A stretch of DNA of 33,805 nucleotides from Cellvibrionaceae bacterium (GCA_021151615.1 JAGKXA010000064.1:1-33805), one strand, 5' to 3'. Shown: positions 22,542 to 32,290, counted from the stretch's first letter. Notes: generated by a model from the sequence alone, not told the origin. Translations and numbers: made by a program.

Positions 22542-23381
22542 TTACATATTGATCCAGCCATTGAGCGCACGCAATTTAAAAACAACATTGCCACGCTTTA
22601 GCACCACACCATCCTCAAATATTTCCTGCACTACCAACTGGCTTGATGAAGCGATATTCCCCACCCCCAAGGTCTGTCCATTGATAACAACAGTACTCAC
22701 GCCACCCGCTAAAAAATTATGGCGTTGATAACTAATCGTTGGAATTTGCTGCTTGGTATTCCAGGGTAGCTCATTGAAATCCTGCACATTGGTAATGCTG
22801 GCAAAAGTGCGCGCCGGGGGCGCTTCAGCCGCTCCGCGAATACTGGTGGTATCCGTTATCAACGATGGCTGGCCGGCCATTGCTGGTTGCGCAAATGGAT
22901 CTTCAATTGACTGAGACACCGCTGGCTCTTCCGCCGCATAAAGTTGATTCACCTGGGGATCGGCAGATACTGGTTTAGACTCAGGTGCCGCGTACAATTG
23001 TTCCACTATAGCCGTAGGTTTGGGTGCGATAACAGACTCTGCTGGTTTAGATTCCGCAACACTCACTGGCTTATTTTGAGATGTAACTTCTGTCGGCGCA
23101 GTCACAACCGCTGTTGGTTGCGGCTGCGACACTGGCATAACAGCAGGCACAAGGGCATTGCTCTGCACTTGAGTTTTGGCGGGCTCGGCAACAAACCAGT
23201 AGACAGAGGCTATCAATGCGACAACCGAGAGAGAAATCGCAATATATAACTTCTGTTTGTTTTCCGGCTTATCTTCCAACACCATTGCTGGTGCGGGATG
23301 CACAGTATTTAAACCAGGTACTGCATCCTGATTTTTGCGCTCGTTATCGGCACGATTCAAGGCATCCAAAATGAGTGACAT
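22542..23381 (-). CDS. gspB: Type II secretion accessory protein GspB/ExeB
   Basis: A 279-residue inner-membrane protein. The N-terminus MSLILDALNRADNERKNQ is the conserved cytoplasmic GspB motif. A single transmembrane helix follows at about 45-64, then a Pro/Ala/Val-rich periplasmic linker with a short internal repeat (QLYAAPESKP / QLYAAEEPAV). The C-terminal T2SSB domain (about 205-279) contains VVINGQTLGVG...FEDGVVLKRGNVVFKL. It partners GspA to place the secretin through the peptidoglycan. The start lies 3 bp after the gspA stop (TAG-TTT-ATG), so translation is coupled. Confidence 0.92.
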   Translation of the reverse strand: MSLILDALNRADNERKNQDAVPGLNTVHPAPAMVLEDKPENKQKLYIAISLSVVALIASVYWFVAEPAKTQVQSNALVPAVMPVSQPQPTAVVTAPTEVTSQNKPVSVAESKPAESVIAPKPTAIVEQLYAAPESKPVSADPQVNQLYAAEEPAVSQSIEDPFAQPAMAGQPSLITDTTSIRGAAEAPPARTFASITNVQDFNELPWNTKQQIPTISYQRHNFLAGGVSTVVINGQTLGVGNIASSSQLVVQEIFEDGVVLKRGNVVFKLRALNGWINM

Positions 23382-23384
23382 AAA

Positions 23385-25103
23385 CTACAGCCCTTTCGCC
23401 TCGATTTGTTGTTGAAGTTTTTGCTCATCCAATTCAGCCAGTGGCTTATCCATTCCCAAGGCTTCGTTTAAACGACGTAGAGTTTGCTCATTAAAAACGC
23501 CGTCTGGAAGAATGCCATTATTGGCCTGGAATAATTCGATCCGTTTTTGTAAGCGATCAGTAAAAAATTGCCGTGTTAAGGGCGCTGGCTGTTGATCCAG
23601 CTTGGCAAACTGTTCGGCAATCCAGGTCACCAAATCGCTGCGATCCCCCAATTGCAAAGAACCCTCAAAACCTGCCGGGCGCGACCACACATATAGATAA
23701 TCGCCATTCCACTGCGCAACCAAATCGCTCCAGGAAATGACTTTTTCTGCACCATCCACCAGAAACAACGCGTGGTTTTCACTTAGACCAATCAACAGGG
23801 CATAAACCCATTTCTTATCGGGCGTAGAGAGTGTCATTACACCGGGGCGATTTAATTCTTTTAATTCATCCCATGATCCCAATTTGGTTTTAGCACATTC
23901 ATACGTCGATTTATTTAATGATGTGCAAGGCGCTTGCTTGTCCACCGCATTCAGCCCGGTAAATTTAAACAAGGCCAATTGCGCGGCGATCTGATCGCGG
24001 GTTACCACACCGGCTAAACTATTTTCAGCGAGTGCGGCAACAACAACGGGAGATGAAGACATGGAAGAGGACGCTGCGCTGGAAACAAAACGCCGCGCAT
24101 CAATCACTTGGCCAGACGCTACCAAATTTGCATCGACCGCCGACGGCTGGGCATTGCCAGTCGTGGCATTCGCAGGTGCCTGATCGGGTACCAAAAACCA
24201 TACTCCCGCCATCACCAACGCGACTACACCAACAAACACTGCATGCCAGGATGTGCGCGATGCAGCTGCTTCTTTTACTTCCTGCTGAGTCGCCGTTCCC
24301 GCCACTTCTTTGACCGCAGCCGCAAAAATTTGCTTATCAACCTGATGGCGGTTTTGTGCGTAGGCCCCGAGCAACAAGCGCTCGCAAATCACGTTAATCA
24401 AGCGTGGGATACCACCACTAAACTCATGGATTTTTTTGATAATCCCATCGTTAAAAGGAAGCTGATGCTCCGGCATTCCTGCCACCTTTAACCGGTGATA
24501 GATATAAGCCTTGGCTTCAACAAGACTCAGTGCCTCCAGATGAAACCGCGCCGTAATACGTTGCGATAATTGGCGCAGGGCCGGACGCGCTAACAATTTC
24601 TTCAGCTCTGGTTGACCGACCAACATGATCTGCAACAACTTCTCGGTTGTTGTTTCCAGATTGGTCAAAAGCCGAATTTGCTCCAACACCGGCACTTTTA
24701 ACAGTTGTGCCTCATCAATCAATAAAACGGTTTTGCGCCCTTTGCGGTGGTTATCCAGCAGGAATTGATTGAGCGCATCGGTCAGCACTTTTACTGTCAG
24801 TTCATCCGCGATATAGCCCACACCCAGTTCATCGCAAATCGTCGACAACAATTCCGGTGCACTGGCCATGGGGTTCAAGATGATTGCAATATCGGTATTG
24901 GCTGGAAGCTGCTCCAGCAAGCAGCGGATGATGGTGGTTTTACCGGTACCTACCTCCCCGGTGAGCATCACAAATCCGCCATTTTGAATTCCATACAGCA
25001 GATGCGCCAAAGCCTCCCTGTGCTGGTCACTCATAAAGAGGTAGCGCGGGTTCACGGCGATGGAAAAGGCGGGTTCTTTTAGCCCAAAAAATTCATGGTA
25101 CAT
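23385..25103 (-). CDS. gspA: Type II secretion ATPase GspA/ExeA with peptidoglycan-binding domain
   Basis: A 572-residue protein. The cytoplasmic AAA ATPase domain has Walker A G49-EVGTGKT-56, Walker B VLLIDEAQ (D130, E131), and the NPRYLFMSDQHREAL opening typical of ExeA. A transmembrane helix lies at about 287-305. A periplasmic part with two cysteines (CTSLNKSTYEC) follows, then a C-terminal peptidoglycan-binding module (LQKRIELFQANNGILPDGVFNEQTLRRL, about 525-555). ExeA and ExeB use ATP to insert the outer-membrane secretin through the wall. No clear Shine-Dalgarno precedes the ATG. The other gsp genes are not in this window. A 267-bp region separates it from the divergent gcvP. Confidence 0.93.
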   Translation of the reverse strand: MYHEFFGLKEPAFSIAVNPRYLFMSDQHREALAHLLYGIQNGGFVMLTGEVGTGKTTIIRCLLEQLPANTDIAIILNPMASAPELLSTICDELGVGYIADELTVKVLTDALNQFLLDNHRKGRKTVLLIDEAQLLKVPVLEQIRLLTNLETTTEKLLQIMLVGQPELKKLLARPALRQLSQRITARFHLEALSLVEAKAYIYHRLKVAGMPEHQLPFNDGIIKKIHEFSGGIPRLINVICERLLLGAYAQNRHQVDKQIFAAAVKEVAGTATQQEVKEAAASRTSWHAVFVGVVALVMAGVWFLVPDQAPANATTGNAQPSAVDANLVASGQVIDARRFVSSAASSSMSSSPVVVAALAENSLAGVVTRDQIAAQLALFKFTGLNAVDKQAPCTSLNKSTYECAKTKLGSWDELKELNRPGVMTLSTPDKKWVYALLIGLSENHALFLVDGAEKVISWSDLVAQWNGDYLYVWSRPAGFEGSLQLGDRSDLVTWIAEQFAKLDQQPAPLTRQFFTDRLQKRIELFQANNGILPDGVFNEQTLRRLNEALGMDKPLAELDEQKLQQQIEAKGL

Positions 25104-25370
25104 AGATGCTTACAGGTCTTTGAATACTTATTGTCTGAACGGCGGGGGGCTCACCACCCGGCGCTCCCGAATCATAACAGGCCTGAGAGTTCGCCGTTAC
25201 CTTCTTGTTCCCTTTCCATCACCAGCAACCGCCTAAACCCGTCAAATACCCCCCGCGTTGATTGCCCGAAAAGCGCCAAATTGGTACCATTGCCGCCTTT
25301 TTACGCAGGCGACCTCCCGCCCCCGCTATCCTGCCGGTTTCGATTATTTTCCAATCTACAGAGAGCCTCT

Positions 25371-28304
25371 ATGTCAGTTGATTTTCGCTCAGCTTCCCCT
25401 TTTGATTTTCGCGCCGCTTCGCTTGGGTCTTTGGCTTATCACGACGAGTTTGTGCAACGCCATATCGGGCCAGATGCCCAGCAAACGGCCGCTATGCTGG
25501 CAACCCTGGGGGTTAGCTCAGTCAAGGAGCTGATCGATAAAACAGTGCCTGAAGCCATTCGCCTGAAAGGTGAATTGAATCTGGGTGCCGCCATCACTGA
25601 AACCGAGGCCCTGGCCCAGCTCAAGGCGATCGCCAGCAAGAACAAGATTTTCAAAAACTACATAGGCATGGGCTACCACGACACCCATGTTCCCCATGTG
25701 GTGCTGCGCAACGTACTGGAAAATCCGGGCTGGTACACCGCTTACACACCCTACCAACCAGAGATTGCCCAGGGTCGCCTGGAAGCACTGCTGAACTACC
25801 AGCAAATGATTATCGACCTCACCGGTATGGAAATGGCAAACGCCTCGGTATTGGATGAAGGCACAGCGGCGGCGGAAGCCATGGCGATGTGTAAACGCCA
25901 AAACAAGAAGAGCAAATCCGATGTGTTCTTTGTGGATGCCGATACTCACCCGCAAACCATCGCCGTGGTAAAAACCCGCGCGGAGCATTTCGGGTTTGAA
26001 GTAGAGGTTGCCCCCCTCGAACAATTGTCCAATAGCGATTACTTCGGCGCCCTGCTCTCCTATCCGGGCTCAAGTGGCCAGATTCGCGATTTAACCTCCA
26101 TCATCGACACCGCACACAGCAAGAATGCGCTGGTGACAGTAGCCACTGACCTTATGGCCCTGCTGGTGCTGAAATCGCCCGGCGCTATGGGTGCAGATGT
26201 CGTCGTCGGCACCAGCCAACGCTTTGGCGTACCGCTCGGTTTCGGCGGCCCGCACGCAGGCTTTTTCGCCTTCCGCGATGCTTACAAGCGCTCCGCACCA
26301 GGCCGCATTATTGGCGTTTCTATTGATGCGCGCGGCAAACAAGCGCTGCGTATGGCAATGCAAACGCGCGAGCAACATATCCGCCGCGAAAAAGCCAACT
26401 CCAACATTTGTACCTCACAAGTACTGCTCGCCGTGATGAGCGTGTTCTACGCGATTTATCACGGCCCCGATGGTTTAAAACGCATTGCCAATCGTGTTCA
26501 TCGTTTGACTGCCATCGCAGCCGCTGCATTAAAAGCCAAAGGTTTTGCCCTGAACAACGCAAACTTCTTTGACACCATTACCGTGAATGTTGGCGATAAC
26601 CAAAAAGTGATTAATCAAGCCGCACTCGCCGCCGAAATTAATCTGCGTCTGGTTGGCAATGACGCGCTCGGTATCAGCATTAACGAAACCACTACCGCCG
26701 CAGATTTGGAAAATTTACTCGCCGTGTTCGGCGTAACTGGCGTAGAGCTTTCGTCGCTGGATGCACAAATTCGCGATGGCAAAAACATCACCGCGAACAA
26801 TGCTATCCCGGTAGATTTGTTGCGCACTGATGCGGTATTAACGCATCCGGTATTTAATAGCTATCACAGCGAGACCGAAATGTTGCGCTACCTGAAGCGC
26901 TTGGAATCCAAAGATATCGCGCTGAACAACGCGATGATTCCGCTCGGCTCCTGCACCATGAAATTAAATGCAACCGCCGAAATGATTCCCGTCACTTGGC
27001 CGGAATTTGGCAAGCTGCATCCGTTTGCACCCATTGATCAGGCGCAGGGCTACAAAGAATTATTTGAAGAATTGCAAGAAATGCTCAAAGCCTGTACCGG
27101 TTACGATGCCATCAGCTTGCAACCTAACGCGGGCTCACAAGGTGAATATGCAGGTCTTGTTGCGATCAAAAAATATTTTGAAAGCAAAGGCGAAACCCAG
27201 CGCGATATCTGTTTGATTCCCGCGTCTGCACACGGCACCAACCCAGCGTCTGCACAAATGGTCAGTTACAAAGTGGTAGTCGTTGCCTGCGATAACAAAG
27301 GCAACGTCGACCTGAATGACCTGCGCGAAAAAATTGCCACCTACGGCAACCAAATCGCGTGCATCATGTGTACTTATCCATCTACCCACGGCGTGTTTGA
27401 AGAAGGCATAACCGAACTCTGCGACATGATCCACGCCGTTGGCGGTCAGGTGTATATCGATGGCGCCAACATGAACGCACTGGTCGGCGTTGCGGCGCCG
27501 GGTAAATTCGGTGGCGACGTATCTCATTTGAATTTACACAAAACTTTCTGTATTCCCCACGGTGGTGGCGGCCCGGGCATGGGACCCATCGGCGTAGGCA
27601 AACACCTCGAGCCATTCCTGGCAGCGCATCCGGTACAAGCGGTTCCCGGTACTGATGTCAACAACGGCACTATTTCTGCTGCGCCATGGGGCTCCGCCAG
27701 TATCCTGCCGATCAGCTGGATGTACATCAAAATGATGGGCGCCGTTGGTATGCGTCAAGCCACTGAATTTGCCATGCTTAACGCAAACTATGTAGCGAAA
27801 AAATTGGAAGCGGCATACCCGATTCTGTACAAAGGCACCAATGGTTTTGTCGCGCACGAATGCCTGTTGGATTTGCGCCCATTAAAAGAAGCCAGTGGGA
27901 TTAGCGAAGAAGATATCGCCAAGCGATTAATGGATTTCGGTTTCCACGCGCCGACTATGTCCTTCCCGGTTGCCGGCACCTTGATGATTGAACCCACCGA
28001 ATCCGAATCAAAAATCGAATTGGATAAATTCATCGAGGCGATGTTGATTATCCGCAAAGAAATCGATCAAGTGATCAAGGGTGAAATCTCCGCAGAAGCC
28101 AGCGCACTGCACAACGCGCCGCACACGCAAGACGATGTACTGGAAGAAAACTGGACCCGCGCCTACTCACGCGAGGTTGCAGGCCGCCCTGCCAGCTGGT
28201 TGAAAAACCACAAGGTATGGCCTTCGGTAAACCGTATCGATAATGTCTATGGGGACCGCAATTTAGTATGTAGTTGCCCTAGCATTGAAAATTATGTCGA
28301 GTAA
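25371..28304 (+). CDS. gcvP: Glycine dehydrogenase (decarboxylating), P-protein of the glycine cleavage system
   Basis: A 977-residue PLP enzyme that decarboxylates glycine and loads the aminomethyl group onto the lipoyl H-protein. It is the long homodimeric form, slightly longer than E. coli GcvP (957). The PLP lysine is K724 (HLNLHKTFCIPHGGGGPG). The N-terminal half contains the conserved YTPYQPEIAQGRLEALLNYQ and the C-terminal half NAGSQGEYAGL and SAHGTNPASA. The frame runs open upstream through the divergent gspA start, but ATG 25371 (MSVDFRSASPFDFR) is preferred since the conserved domain begins at about residue 21 from there. The Shine-Dalgarno is poor (AGAG). gcvT and gcvH are not adjacent. 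The 267 bp upstream shows no glycine riboswitch on the coding strand. Confidence 0.96.
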   Translation: MSVDFRSASPFDFRAASLGSLAYHDEFVQRHIGPDAQQTAAMLATLGVSSVKELIDKTVPEAIRLKGELNLGAAITETEALAQLKAIASKNKIFKNYIGMGYHDTHVPHVVLRNVLENPGWYTAYTPYQPEIAQGRLEALLNYQQMIIDLTGMEMANASVLDEGTAAAEAMAMCKRQNKKSKSDVFFVDADTHPQTIAVVKTRAEHFGFEVEVAPLEQLSNSDYFGALLSYPGSSGQIRDLTSIIDTAHSKNALVTVATDLMALLVLKSPGAMGADVVVGTSQRFGVPLGFGGPHAGFFAFRDAYKRSAPGRIIGVSIDARGKQALRMAMQTREQHIRREKANSNICTSQVLLAVMSVFYAIYHGPDGLKRIANRVHRLTAIAAAALKAKGFALNNANFFDTITVNVGDNQKVINQAALAAEINLRLVGNDALGISINETTTAADLENLLAVFGVTGVELSSLDAQIRDGKNITANNAIPVDLLRTDAVLTHPVFNSYHSETEMLRYLKRLESKDIALNNAMIPLGSCTMKLNATAEMIPVTWPEFGKLHPFAPIDQAQGYKELFEELQEMLKACTGYDAISLQPNAGSQGEYAGLVAIKKYFESKGETQRDICLIPASAHGTNPASAQMVSYKVVVVACDNKGNVDLNDLREKIATYGNQIACIMCTYPSTHGVFEEGITELCDMIHAVGGQVYIDGANMNALVGVAAPGKFGGDVSHLNLHKTFCIPHGGGGPGMGPIGVGKHLEPFLAAHPVQAVPGTDVNNGTISAAPWGSASILPISWMYIKMMGAVGMRQATEFAMLNANYVAKKLEAAYPILYKGTNGFVAHECLLDLRPLKEASGISEEDIAKRLMDFGFHAPTMSFPVAGTLMIEPTESESKIELDKFIEAMLIIRKEIDQVIKGEISAEASALHNAPHTQDDVLEENWTRAYSREVAGRPASWLKNHKVWPSVNRIDNVYGDRNLVCSCPSIENYVE

Positions 28305-28340
28305 TTTTTGTTGTAATCGGACGTAAAAAGCCGGACAAAA

Positions 28341-28370
28341 AAAATAGACAAGCCTCGGCTTGTCTATTTC
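28341..28370. terminator. Bidirectional terminator between gcvP and a convergent small gene
   Basis: A 13-bp perfect stem AAATAGACAAGCC / GGCTTGTCTATTT (arms 28342-28354 and 28357-28369). On the minus strand it is followed by eight or more T, ending the gene at 28398-28685; on the plus strand the T-run is short but should still stop gcvP. Confidence 0.88.
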
Positions 28371-28397
28371 TTTATGGGTAGCACACGCGAATTCAAT

Positions 28398-28685
28398 CTA
28401 TAAATCGAAACCATCAGCATCACCTTTAAATGGCTTGCTCACAGCCCTCAGAAAAATCGAAATCACCTTGAAAGGAATGTCAACAATAAAATCCAACACA
28501 TCCCAGACTGCAGAAGAGTCATTCCTATCACTAGACTTTGGTTTTATGTAATGAGCGAGGATAAAGCAAAAGAGCACCGAAACCAAAACAATAACGTCAA
28601 ATCCAGTAGCGAACAAATCCCAGACAAGATAGACTCCAAGACAAAACAACAACACAGCCAGAAATAATCTTATTTCATCGATCAT
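28398..28685 (-). CDS. Small membrane protein of unknown function
   Basis: A 95-residue protein not recognised as any named family. Two hydrophobic helices are visible (about 5-24 and 27-47, with LYLVWDLFATGFDVI between or within them). A hydrophilic segment (IKPKSSDRNDSS) follows, then an amphipathic C-terminal part (VLDFIVDIPFKVISIFLRAV). GAGG lies 9 bases before the ATG and a strong terminator follows the stop, so it is probably a real, separately transcribed gene. Its Asp/Asn/Ser-rich tail and small two-helix form resemble the immunity candidate at 5648-5929 only in general character. Confidence 0.6.
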   Translation of the reverse strand: MIDEIRLFLAVLLFCLGVYLVWDLFATGFDVIVLVSVLFCFILAHYIKPKSSDRNDSSAVWDVLDFIVDIPFKVISIFLRAVSKPFKGDADGFDL

Positions 28686-28821
28686 TTATTTATTCCTCAT
28701 TACCTTGGGAAAATTGCCTTACCTATCCTTGCAACAATCGGCCAACGCAGAAGTAGAACACACACAACATAAGTGTTATCGTGCTCAGCCATTCGCGGAC
28801 TTTAATCACCCTCACACACCA

Positions 28822-29007
28822 TCACAAATTTTTGCGCAGCGTTAGCATCGCATCCAGATTTGCAAGGCCGTAAACGGGAGGGTCCACCTCGATATTCTTA
28901 AGTGTTATTTCATGGTTATCAATAACAGCCCGGAGGAAACACTCGTCAGCCCCGATAGCAAAAACCTGTGATGCTTTGAGAATTAGAATTAATATAATTG
29001 CACGCAT
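28822..29007 (-). CDS. Short exported protein of unknown function (possibly a remnant)
   Basis: A 61-residue open frame with a plausible signal peptide (MRAIILILILKASQVFA-IGADE) and a mature part of about 44 residues containing one cysteine. AAGGA lies about 11 bases before the ATG. No family recognised. It could be the intact N-terminus of a longer lost gene. The 136 bp downstream (28686-28821) shows nothing. It lies 86 bp beyond the amidohydrolase stop on the same strand. Confidence 0.4.
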   Translation of the reverse strand: MRAIILILILKASQVFAIGADECFLRAVIDNHEITLKNIEVDPPVYGLANLDAMLTLRKNL

Positions 29008-29093
29008 GATTTAAAGGAATCCTTCGTTTAACTATTTTTAGATTTTATTGAGTCGGTTTTCGGCCAATTGCTAACATAGAAGATGTAAAAGTT

Positions 29094-30446
29094 TTATAAC
29101 TTACTTATTTCTTCAGCCAGAAAATTCCGAGACAACCATTTCCCGTGTGTAAAAACACCACTAACACTGCGGCTATTTTTAATGTCGAGCAACGGATTTT
29201 TATCCAAGAGAATAAAATCGGCACGTGCACCAGATTGAATTACACCGGCTACACCAGCTTCGCCAAGATAAGCAGCGACATTTACCGTGCTACACCTCAA
29301 GGCTTCAAAGGGCGATAGCCCTGCTTGAACCAACATTGCCAACTCTTCATGCAATGAAATTCCCGGCACCAGTGTTCCAAAGGTGTCGGTGCCAGACAAC
29401 ATGGGAACCCCTTTATCATGCAACTCCCTGGTGAGCCTTAACATCACCAGTAAGTTGTTATCCACTTCTGCCTTGGTAATAGGAAAGTCTTTTTCCTGAT
29501 AAGGATTGGTCGCCGGGTTGAGCCAGTATTCTTTTACGTCATCGGGTAAATATCGTAAATCAGGATTGCTTGTTAACGCCGACAAATGCTCATCCGACTG
29601 CCAAACACCTACCATTTTGTAAACAATTAAGGTCGGATCAACATAGATTCCTGATGCAGCAACATCCGCCACCACCTCTGCACGATAATTTGCATTTAAT
29701 AGGCGTTCAACATTAGCACGGTAAGCAGGGAGAAATCTTGAGGCTGGTTCACTTGCCAGTCTGTCGTCCCGTGCTACGTATAAAAACTCTTCCATATGTT
29801 CCAGAGTATCTAATACCAAACTGTCTTTTAACGGCATTTTGTGTTGGGCATGACCAACCACCTTTAATCCCCGTTGTTTTGCACCGAATATTATCGCCTT
29901 ATATATCTCTGGTTTAAGGTCGCCGTGTACCTTAACAAAGTCAATTTTATTACGCACATGCTCATCTAAAACACGGCCAACCTCATTTGTATTTTCAGGA
30001 AAATCTCCTTCAAGATGAGTGCCACTCAATAGATACCTGGGCCCGCGCATTTCTCCGGAATTGATTTTTTCGCGCAGCGCAAGATGATCAAAATCTCCAT
30101 CTTCCAAGCGCATATTGGCTACGGTAGTGACACCATTAAGCAAAAATAAATTGAACATTTTTTGCGGATTCCAGCGAACATGTACATGCATGTCGGCAAG
30201 GCCAGGCATAAGGTATCGCCCACCGCCGTCAATCCGTTGACTTGCATTAACTTCATTCGCTTCAGATTGTTTTATTATTTTTATGATTTTCCCATCATTA
30301 ATTACGACAGCTCTATTCTGGAGAATGTCAGAATTTATCATTGTAATAACTTGGACATTTTCGACAATATAATCAGCCTTGATTGAATCATTCAAAGTAC
30401 AGCCGACCAATAGGAAAAGAAATAGTAACGCTGAAAATTTATACAT
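29094..30446 (-). CDS. Amidohydrolase-family lipoprotein (imidazolonepropionase-like)
   Basis: A 450-residue metal-dependent hydrolase of the amidohydrolase superfamily, predicted to be a lipoprotein: the lipobox LLVGC puts the lipidated Cys at residue 16. Metal ligands are visible: H87-x-H89 (ADMHVHV), probable carboxylated K172 (FVKVHGD), H199 (VGHAQH), H217 (LEHMEE) and D354 (SGTDTFG). This set fits the binuclear subgroup that includes prolidases and imidazolonepropionase-like enzymes. The substrate is unknown. The ATG at 30446 is used rather than an in-frame TTG two codons earlier; the Shine-Dalgarno is weak. It follows the alpha/beta hydrolase by 20 bp, so the two form an operon of secreted or envelope hydrolases. 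Confidence 0.85.
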   Translation of the reverse strand: MYKFSALLFLFLLVGCTLNDSIKADYIVENVQVITMINSDILQNRAVVINDGKIIKIIKQSEANEVNASQRIDGGGRYLMPGLADMHVHVRWNPQKMFNLFLLNGVTTVANMRLEDGDFDHLALREKINSGEMRGPRYLLSGTHLEGDFPENTNEVGRVLDEHVRNKIDFVKVHGDLKPEIYKAIIFGAKQRGLKVVGHAQHKMPLKDSLVLDTLEHMEEFLYVARDDRLASEPASRFLPAYRANVERLLNANYRAEVVADVAASGIYVDPTLIVYKMVGVWQSDEHLSALTSNPDLRYLPDDVKEYWLNPATNPYQEKDFPITKAEVDNNLLVMLRLTRELHDKGVPMLSGTDTFGTLVPGISLHEELAMLVQAGLSPFEALRCSTVNVAAYLGEAGVAGVIQSGARADFILLDKNPLLDIKNSRSVSGVFTHGKWLSRNFLAEEISKL

Positions 30447-30466
30447 ATTCAAACCCGATCCTATTA

Positions 30467-31744
30467 TTAATTCGTTGGATTCAATAAGAATCCGTTTCCG
30501 GAATATAAAGATTCCTTTTCATTAACCCATTCGGTAATCAATCTAAAATAGCCATTGGTAATACGAATATTGTTGCGCGATCCATCTGGCATCTCGCTAT
30601 ATTCATACATTCCATGATCGGTATTCGGGAAGATGTAAACGTCTAATTTTGAATTGAATTTTCTGAGCATGCGTAAGGATTTCAGTGTTCGCTTGACGGG
30701 TGCCTCACGATCATTTTCAGCAACGACCCACAATATGGGAACCTGCAATTTTTTAAGTACTGGCATTGACTCATAATCCCAGATCAACTCCAGGTTATCA
30801 AAATACGCAAGACCAAAGCGCCTCAAATCTTTATCACCCATACGCAGCATAGCGCCGCTGTATTCACCATTAATTTTATTAACCCACGATTGTGACTTTA
30901 GTTGCATGCGCAATTGCTCCAGCTCGGCAAGCCCGGCATTAAAGTTAGAGAGAAGAATTTTGGCAGTAATTTTTGATAGCCGATGAATTTGCTTAAGCTC
31001 ACTAGCGCTGAGATTATGTCGTTGTGCTTCCAGCAGCATTTGATCCAGGTCTTCCTCAATCGGTGATGCAATCAACCCGTAGCTCACCACAACAAAATCA
31101 ACAGGGGTAAGCGTCGCCGCCAATGGCGCAACCCATCCACCTTGGCTTGCTCCCCAAAAACCGGCACGCTTGATACGCACTGTAGAAATTGAGCGAGCAT
31201 GGTTCATTGCCGCCGCTGCATCCTCTGCCAACAATTCAAAATTTTGTGTATAGAAACCGGCGGATTGACCAGTGCCACGTTTGTCATACGTGAAAACGGC
31301 AATCCCCATAGCTGCTAACAGCATCGCCCTTGAATTTCCAATAGCAGGGTCTTGCTCAGAACCGTGCACCATTACCACTAAAGGATAAGTATTTTGAATA
31401 GCGTTCAGAGGCTCAATTAGCTCTCCGGATAGTTGTGTCTGTGCAGATATAAACGTGGTAAACGTGCGACGTAGCGATACCAATTCAAGTGGCATAGCCG
31501 TGTTATTGTTCAGGTGAATGGATTTCGATTGACAGGTGAAGGGAATAGCTTCCGATTGAGTATCACCAAAAATACCGTCAAGCATTAAGTATCTAATACT
31601 TGAGCCATCTTCTGGCTTATTTCGTAAAGCCACTGCATTGGCCACCCGATCACTATAAGCACCAGGCAAACAATTACCTGTTGCAAAAACATGAAAGTTT
31701 ATGAGTGCGCCGACAACTGCTATTAGAAATTTCCAAAAATCCAT
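30467..31744 (-). CDS. Secreted alpha/beta hydrolase
   Basis: A 425-residue protein with an N-terminal signal peptide (about 1-22, ..NFHVFATG). An alpha/beta-hydrolase domain follows from about 115: oxyanion region VVMVHGSEQD, nucleophile S200 in GFWGASQGGW, probable acid D345 (ENDREAP) and H377 (NTDHGMY). The GxSxGG elbow and the helical insert at about 225-300 resemble bacterial acyl-peptidase or esterase-like hydrolases of the BAAT/dienelactone-hydrolase-like group; the substrate is unknown. Two cysteines near the N-terminus (25 and 71) may form a disulfide. Only a weak G-rich site precedes the ATG. It is the first gene of the pair with the amidohydrolase. Confidence 0.82.
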   Translation of the reverse strand: MDFWKFLIAVVGALINFHVFATGNCLPGAYSDRVANAVALRNKPEDGSSIRYLMLDGIFGDTQSEAIPFTCQSKSIHLNNNTAMPLELVSLRRTFTTFISAQTQLSGELIEPLNAIQNTYPLVVMVHGSEQDPAIGNSRAMLLAAMGIAVFTYDKRGTGQSAGFYTQNFELLAEDAAAAMNHARSISTVRIKRAGFWGASQGGWVAPLAATLTPVDFVVVSYGLIASPIEEDLDQMLLEAQRHNLSASELKQIHRLSKITAKILLSNFNAGLAELEQLRMQLKSQSWVNKINGEYSGAMLRMGDKDLRRFGLAYFDNLELIWDYESMPVLKKLQVPILWVVAENDREAPVKRTLKSLRMLRKFNSKLDVYIFPNTDHGMYEYSEMPDGSRNNIRITNGYFRLITEWVNEKESLYSGNGFLLNPTN

Positions 31745-32290
31745 AATGACCCCACATCCAGTCTTTAGTGACAGTGATTACTTGGATGCAGAAATCAAAA
31801 AATTAGATTCAATGTTTAAAAAATTATTGTTGGCGGTATCAATTATCGAGGATGAGGATATATTTAAATTTGTTTTTAGTTTGGAAACGTAGTCCGGAGT
31901 TCATTGAGAGTTTCTTCAGCTCAATTACATCGCTTAACGGTCAAAGCTGAAATTGGCACTTGCTGCGGGTTACTGGTGAGGAACGAACCGCAACATGACA
32001 CTGTTTCCCACTGCGATTCAAAGGCCTCACGTAACTAATCATTAAAAAAACAATAACATTAAAATTAACAATGAGCCCCTTAAAGCGAGCAACTGAGCTT
32101 CTTATAGCCTCGACTCTCAGTAATTTCATCAATGCGCCATTCAAGCCGCGTAATTTTTACCTCTTCGGCGCTCTATTTACACCCACCCAATTAAGTACGG
32201 CCTAGCGTTGCGGTGATCGGCGGAAAACATGTAGGAAAAATGAAATGGAGCCGGCATGTTTGACGTCCGGTTGAATGCTAAAGTAAGACC
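31745..32290. other. 546 bp without a convincing gene
   Basis: It begins with a 48-codon open frame on the plus strand (31746-31892; MTPHPVFSDSDYLDAEIKKL...) that starts next to the divergent hydrolase ATG and has no Shine-Dalgarno. It has protein-like composition and may be a small gene or a remnant. From 31893 to 32290 only short frames and weak inverted repeats were seen (e.g. AAACATG / CATGTTT around 32227-32263). No integrase, transposase, tRNA or clear attachment site was recognised. Confidence 0.4.

Noticed and set aside
25140..25240. Minus-strand motif GAAGGTAACGGCGAACTCTCAGGC near gcvP, reminiscent of a glycine riboswitch core
   Set aside because: It is on the wrong strand for gcvP, points towards gspA, and lacks the P3b stem and the upstream P1/P2 partner. 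Probably chance; an Infernal scan with the glycine riboswitch model would settle it.
31893..32290. Possible integron attC site or insertion-sequence remnant (weak inverted repeats, CCTAGCG / GACGTCCGG)
   Set aside because: No paired R'/R'' core sites, no simple stem of the right layout, no integrase or transposase, and no target-site duplication found.
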